From contig NZ_DIGV01000018.1 of NCBI RefSeq assembly GCF_002419815.1, forward strand, positions 1 through 64,000: a stretch of 64,000 bases of DNA. Direction: 5' to 3'. This DNA comes from Brevundimonas sp. UBA5713. Its GTDB lineage: Bacteria > Pseudomonadota > Alphaproteobacteria > Caulobacterales > Caulobacteraceae. A program made the position numbers and the translations under genes. This document shows positions 60,661 through 64,000 of this stretch, one piece after another (the stretch's first letter is position 1; the number at the start of each line of letters is the position of its first letter). Below the pieces are notes generated by a model, which was given only the letters and a program-made list of their open reading frames with translations, ran no database searches and had not been told where the DNA came from.

Positions 60661-60890
60661 TGCCGCCGCGCCTTCGCCGATTCGTGGCCAGTGTGGCCGT
60701 GCTGGTCTTTTTGACGTTTTGGGTCTGGGGTGTCGTCAGTCTGGCCGACGTGCTGCCGAACATCTGGTGGGTAGACCTGATCTTTTTCACCGTGGCCGGT
60801 ATCGGCTGGGGCGTGCCGTTGATCCCGCTACTGCGCTGGGCGGAAAGGCCATCGGACAAACCGCAGAACTATCCGAAAGATCCGGTCTAA
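60660..60890 (+). CDS. DUF2842 family small membrane protein
   Basis: A 76-residue protein with two membrane segments (VASVAVLVFLTFWVWGVVSLAD, LIFFTVAGIGWGVPLIPLLRWAE). The pattern AGIGW-x-xPL-x-x-LL-RW is that of DUF2842, small alphaproteobacterial membrane proteins of unknown role. It is coupled to the previous gene by TGATG, and a terminator follows 20 nt after. Confidence 0.85.
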   Translation: MPPRLRRFVASVAVLVFLTFWVWGVVSLADVLPNIWWVDLIFFTVAGIGWGVPLIPLLRWAERPSDKPQNYPKDPV

Positions 60891-60910
60891 AAACGACCAT
60901 CCAGATACAC

Positions 60911-60938
60911 AAAAGGGCACCCGGAGGTGCCCTTTTTA
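60911..60938 (+). terminator. Rho-independent terminator
   Basis: AAGGGCACC pairs with GGTGCCCTT across a short loop and is followed by TTTTT, 20 nt after the DUF2842 stop. Confidence 0.92.
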
Positions 60939-60963
60939 ATGTCCGTTTCCTTCGAGAAGGAAA

Positions 60964-61040
<77 letters not shown>

Positions 61041-61111
61041 AAGGGGCTCCGTATAGACGGGGATTGGCCGCTCGGCAAACCAAAAAACGGCTTATGAACA
61101 ATAAGCTGCGT

Positions 61112-61510
61112 CTAACGGCGCAATACGGTTTCCAGATGGGTACGCGCCGCCTCGATTTGGATCAGGACGGTCTCCAGCTTGGCCGTCTCGGCAGCGGTCT
61201 GAGACGACGATCGGGGTGATACCGACTCGGCCACGCCTTCGATCAGCGGCGAATCAGCCAGCTGTGCGCGACCTTTTTCCTTGAACAGGCGCTGCACGCC
61301 TTTGATGGTCAGTCCATCATCATGCAGCAAACGCCGAATGACCTTCAGCGTCTCCACATCGTCGGGGCGATAAAAACGCCGCCCGCCCGCCCGTTTTACA
61401 GGCGTGACGAAGTCGAACTTTGTCTCCCAAAAGCGCAGAACATGCTGGGGCACACCCACTTCATCGGCGGCCTCTGAAATGCTCCGAAACGCTTTTGGGC
61501 TTTTAGACAA
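61112..61510 (-). CDS. MerR-family transcriptional regulator
   Basis: A 132-residue protein. The N-terminal winged helix (RSISEAADEVGVPQHVLRFWETKFDFVTPVKRAGGRRFYRPDDVETLKVIRRLL) is MerR type. A helical C-terminal region without cysteines follows, so it is not a classical metal sensor. It sits 3 nt after ihfA, a conserved arrangement in alphaproteobacteria. Target genes unknown. Confidence 0.92.
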   Translation of the reverse strand: MSKSPKAFRSISEAADEVGVPQHVLRFWETKFDFVTPVKRAGGRRFYRPDDVETLKVIRRLLHDDGLTIKGVQRLFKEKGRAQLADSPLIEGVAESVSPRSSSQTAAETAKLETVLIQIEAARTHLETVLRR

Positions 61511-61513
61511 ATC

Positions 61514-61822
61514 TTATTCTTCAACGACGGCGTCGTGGACTTTGGATTTCATGATCTGGGAGGCTCGGAAGCTAATCACACGCCGTGGATGAATAGCTGC
61601 CGGTTCCCCGGTTTTCGGGTTGCGACCCATGCGGGCGCGCTTTTCACGAACCTGAAAAACGCCAAACCCCGAGAGTTTCACGGTCTCGCCGCGCTCAAGA
61701 GATTCAACAACCAACTCAAGCGTACGTTCTACTAGTCCGGAGCATTCCTGACGCGAGAGGCCCACTTCTTCGTGGACCGCATCACACAGATCGGCTCGGG
61801 TGAGGGTATGCTGGACCGTCAC
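61514..61822 (-). CDS. ihfA: Integration host factor, alpha subunit
   Basis: A 102-residue DNA-bending protein that pairs with IhfB. TLTRADLCDAVHEEVGLSRQEC opens the fold. KLSGFGVFQVREKRARMGRNPKTGE is the IHF/HU signature and distinguishes IhfA. The GTG at 61822 is chosen because GGGGAG lies 7 nt upstream and the family starts just before TLTRADL. ATGs at 61843 and 61864 lack ribosome sites. Confidence 0.95.
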   Translation of the reverse strand: MTVQHTLTRADLCDAVHEEVGLSRQECSGLVERTLELVVESLERGETVKLSGFGVFQVREKRARMGRNPKTGEPAAIHPRRVISFRASQIMKSKVHDAVVEE

Positions 61823-61896
61823 TTGCGTCTCCCCGTTATGCATCAGGGACACATAGAAGGGCAAAACGACAAGAATTCAAAGCATTCTTTGAAAAA

Positions 61897-62874
61897 TTAC
61901 AGACGGAAAGCGCACGCACCCCACGTCAGACCGCCACCCATGGCTTCCAGAACCACCAAATCGCCACGCTTGATGCGGCCATCCTTGATCGCCACGTCCA
62001 TAGCCAGCGGAATGGAAGCCGCCGAAGTGTTGGCGTGCTGGTCCACGGTGGAGACCACGCGGTTCTCGTCCAGACCCAGTCGCTCGCCCACGCCACGGAT
62101 GATCCGTTGGTTGGCTTGGTGCGGAACGAACCAGTCGATTTCCGGAACCGTGATGTCTGCCGCCTTGGCTGCCGAGACGATGGCCTCGGAGATATTCACC
62201 ACGGCATGGCGGAACACCTGATTCCCGATCATGCGCAGATGGCCGACAGTACCCGTAGTGGCAGGGCCGCCATCCACATACAGAAGGTCTGTCTTGGAGC
62301 CGTCGCAACGCAAGGCAAAGCCCAGAATGCCCTGATCGTCCTTTGTGCCTGCACCCTCGCGCGGTTCGAGCACGAAGGCCCCTGCCCCGTCACCGAACAG
62401 CACGCAGGTGGTGCGGTCGTTCCAGTCCATCAGGCGCGTCATTTCTTCGGCACCAATGACCAGAGCGCATTTGGCCATGCCGCGCGCCACGAAGCCATCG
62501 GCCACACTAAGCGCATAGACAAAGCCCGAGCACACAGCCTGAACGTCAAACGCAATGCCGACCGGCGCGCCCAGCTTTTGCTGAACCAGAGCCGCCGTCG
62601 CCGGAAAGGTTTTATCGGGTGTGGTGGTCGCCACGATGATCAGATCGACGTCGCTGACGCTCTTTCCGGCATCCTCCAGCGCGCGTTTGGCGGCTTCGAC
62701 CGCCAGATCGCTGGTGGGCTGATCATCACGCGCCTTGTGGCGCTGGCGGATACCAGTGCGCTCGACGATCCACTCGTCTGACGTATCGACCGTCTTGCTC
62801 AGCTCGGCATTGGTGATGACCTGCTCGGGCAGGAAGGAGCCTACACCGGTTACTGCGGTTCTAATCACACTCAC
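61897..62874 (-). CDS. fabH: Beta-ketoacyl-ACP synthase III
   Basis: Starts fatty acid synthesis by condensing acetyl-CoA with malonyl-ACP. The catalytic Cys lies in VQAVCSGFVYAL, the His in WFVPHQANQRII, and the Asn region in VDQHANTSAASIPLA. At 325 residues it is normal. Its start overlaps the plsX stop by 4 nt, the standard plsX-fabH coupling. Confidence 0.97.
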   Translation of the reverse strand: MSVIRTAVTGVGSFLPEQVITNAELSKTVDTSDEWIVERTGIRQRHKARDDQPTSDLAVEAAKRALEDAGKSVSDVDLIIVATTTPDKTFPATAALVQQKLGAPVGIAFDVQAVCSGFVYALSVADGFVARGMAKCALVIGAEEMTRLMDWNDRTTCVLFGDGAGAFVLEPREGAGTKDDQGILGFALRCDGSKTDLLYVDGGPATTGTVGHLRMIGNQVFRHAVVNISEAIVSAAKAADITVPEIDWFVPHQANQRIIRGVGERLGLDENRVVSTVDQHANTSAASIPLAMDVAIKDGRIKRGDLVVLEAMGGGLTWGACAFRL

Positions 62875-63935
62875 GCGGCGTCCCCCTCCGCCTTGCCGGC
62901 GGTTTCCAGCACCTCGCCCATGCGGGCCAGATTGGTGCCAACCTTTGTCAGATAGTCACTGCGGGCCAGATCAACGGCCACGCGGATGGCATTGCCGTAA
63001 CCCTCCGGCGTCGCGCCGCCATGGCTCTTGATGACCAGACCGTTGAGACCCAGCAGCGGGCCTCCGTTGACGGCGCTGGGGTCAATCTTGCTGGCCATCT
63101 GCTTCAGCGCCGGCATCGCGATCAGCGCGCCCAGACGCGACTGGATGCCGGACTTCAGGGCATCCTTCAACAGGGTGCCGATAAAGCGGGCCGTACCCTC
63201 GGCAGTCTTCAGTGCGATATTGCCGGTGAAGCCGTCAGTCACCACCACGTCGACCGTGCCCTTGGCGATATCATCGCCTTCGACAAAGCCGTGATAGTTG
63301 ATGGGCAGCTTGTCTTCGCGCAGCAGGGCGTGGGCCTCGCGAACCTCGTCGTTGCCCTTGATGTCTTCGGAGCCGATGTTCAGCAGACCAACAGTCGGCT
63401 TATCGACGCCGTAAACCGCGCTCTGGAAAGCCTCGCCCATGATAGCGAACTCGATCAGCTGTTTGGCATCGCTACCGATATTAGCCCCTACATCGAGCAC
63501 CGCCGTGGTGCCGCGCAGGGTCGGCCAAGAGGCCACGATGGCCGGACGCTCGAGACCGCTGGCGGCCATACGCAGGATAAGCTTAGAGATGGCCATCAAC
63601 GCGCCGGTGTTGCCCGCCGAGACCACAGCATGGGCCTCGCCGGTCTTCACGGCCTCGATGGCGTTCCACATGCTGGAGCCCTTGCCGCGACGCATGGCCT
63701 GAGCGGGCTTTTCATCCATAGCCACCACCTTTTCGGTGTGGCGGATCGTGCATTCGGCATCGGTCAGGCCATGGGCCTGCATCTGCTGGCGAATGGCCGC
63801 CTCGTCGCCGTGAAGCAGGAAATGGATGTTCTTCGCGTCATAGCGGGCGCGATACGCCTTTACACCACCCACCACGACCGAAGGACCGTGGTCGCCACCC
63901 ATGGCGTCTAGTGAAATCAGTATCGGGGTTGCCAA
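62871..63935 (-). CDS. plsX: Phosphate acyltransferase PlsX
   Basis: Makes acyl-phosphate from acyl-ACP for phospholipid synthesis. ILISLDAMGGDHGPSVVVGG is the N-terminal signature. VVSAGNTGALMA, VLDVGANIGSDAKQL and VVVTDGFTGNIALKTAEG are also conserved. At 354 residues it is full length. In the ~65 nt between its start and the window end nothing further could be identified. Confidence 0.97.
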   Translation of the reverse strand: MATPILISLDAMGGDHGPSVVVGGVKAYRARYDAKNIHFLLHGDEAAIRQQMQAHGLTDAECTIRHTEKVVAMDEKPAQAMRRGKGSSMWNAIEAVKTGEAHAVVSAGNTGALMAISKLILRMAASGLERPAIVASWPTLRGTTAVLDVGANIGSDAKQLIEFAIMGEAFQSAVYGVDKPTVGLLNIGSEDIKGNDEVREAHALLREDKLPINYHGFVEGDDIAKGTVDVVVTDGFTGNIALKTAEGTARFIGTLLKDALKSGIQSRLGALIAMPALKQMASKIDPSAVNGGPLLGLNGLVIKSHGGATPEGYGNAIRVAVDLARSDYLTKVGTNLARMGEVLETAGKAEGDAA

Positions 63936-64000
63936 GTGAAGATGGACTCCAGCGTCGGTTAAGCCGACGGAATAGTGTTAGGAGCGCGGAAGCATTCCAC

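Overview
The window is chromosomal DNA of fairly high GC from an alphaproteobacterium, most likely of the Caulobacteraceae. The evidence is the lon / clpX / cicA / clpP / tig neighbourhood (a CicA-like HAD protein lies between clpX and clpP, as in Caulobacter crescentus), a holdfast-like (Hfs) polysaccharide set, large TonB-dependent receptors, a class I PHA synthase, a twin cold-shock-domain protein and the plsX-fabH-ihfA-merR block. The genus is not fixed by what can be seen; Asticcacaulis or a relative is possible.

Layout. 0-0.9 kb: accessory debris, with a HigA-like antitoxin broken at its 5' end and an unknown protein translationally coupled to cobO. 0.9-13.2 kb: a vitamin B12 salvage and import locus. 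cobO, a DUF1636 gene and cobU come first. An adenosylcobalamin riboswitch then leads a ten-gene run of mostly 4-nt-overlapping genes: btuB, cobC, btuF, btuC, btuD, cbiB, cobQ, cobT, cobS and a tyrosine-phosphatase-like gene. No corrin-ring genes are present, so the locus looks built to take up corrinoids and finish them.

13.3-22.7 kb: a compact accessory cassette and the most interesting part. The + strand carries a 1307-aa TPR-like/CHAT protease. After a promoter-bearing gap come an acyl-carrier-like protein, an XRE regulator, an ImmA/IrrE metallopeptidase with a chagasin-like (I42) cysteine-protease-inhibitor domain at its C-terminus, a cytosolic papain-like C1 peptidase and a thymidylate-synthase-like protein. 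Converging on these from the - strand are a uracil-DNA-glycosylase-superfamily protein and a MazG-domain protein. I read this as a candidate conflict (probably anti-phage) system that joins a protease/inhibitor switch to pyrimidine nucleotide and DNA-base chemistry; the function is inference. A non-coding stretch and a tRNA-Val whose 3' end faces the cassette follow.

23.4-44.3 kb: core genes (hup, lon, clpX, cicA, cytochrome b561, clpP, tig, an MBL-fold hydrolase, a KGG stress protein), a one-piece EgtB-EgtD ergothioneine enzyme, an acyl-CoA dehydrogenase, an SCP2 protein, a TorF-type porin with amt, and a divergent GntR/TonB-receptor pair that shares palindromic sites. 44.4-52.3 kb: polysaccharide synthesis and export (HfsE/F/G- and HfsA/B/D-like). 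52.3-64 kb: tRNAs (Pro, three tandem Glu, Pro), DUF192, twin-CSD protein, recJ, phaC, ctaA, small membrane proteins, merR, ihfA, fabH and plsX. Products were assigned by reading motifs; no database search was run.
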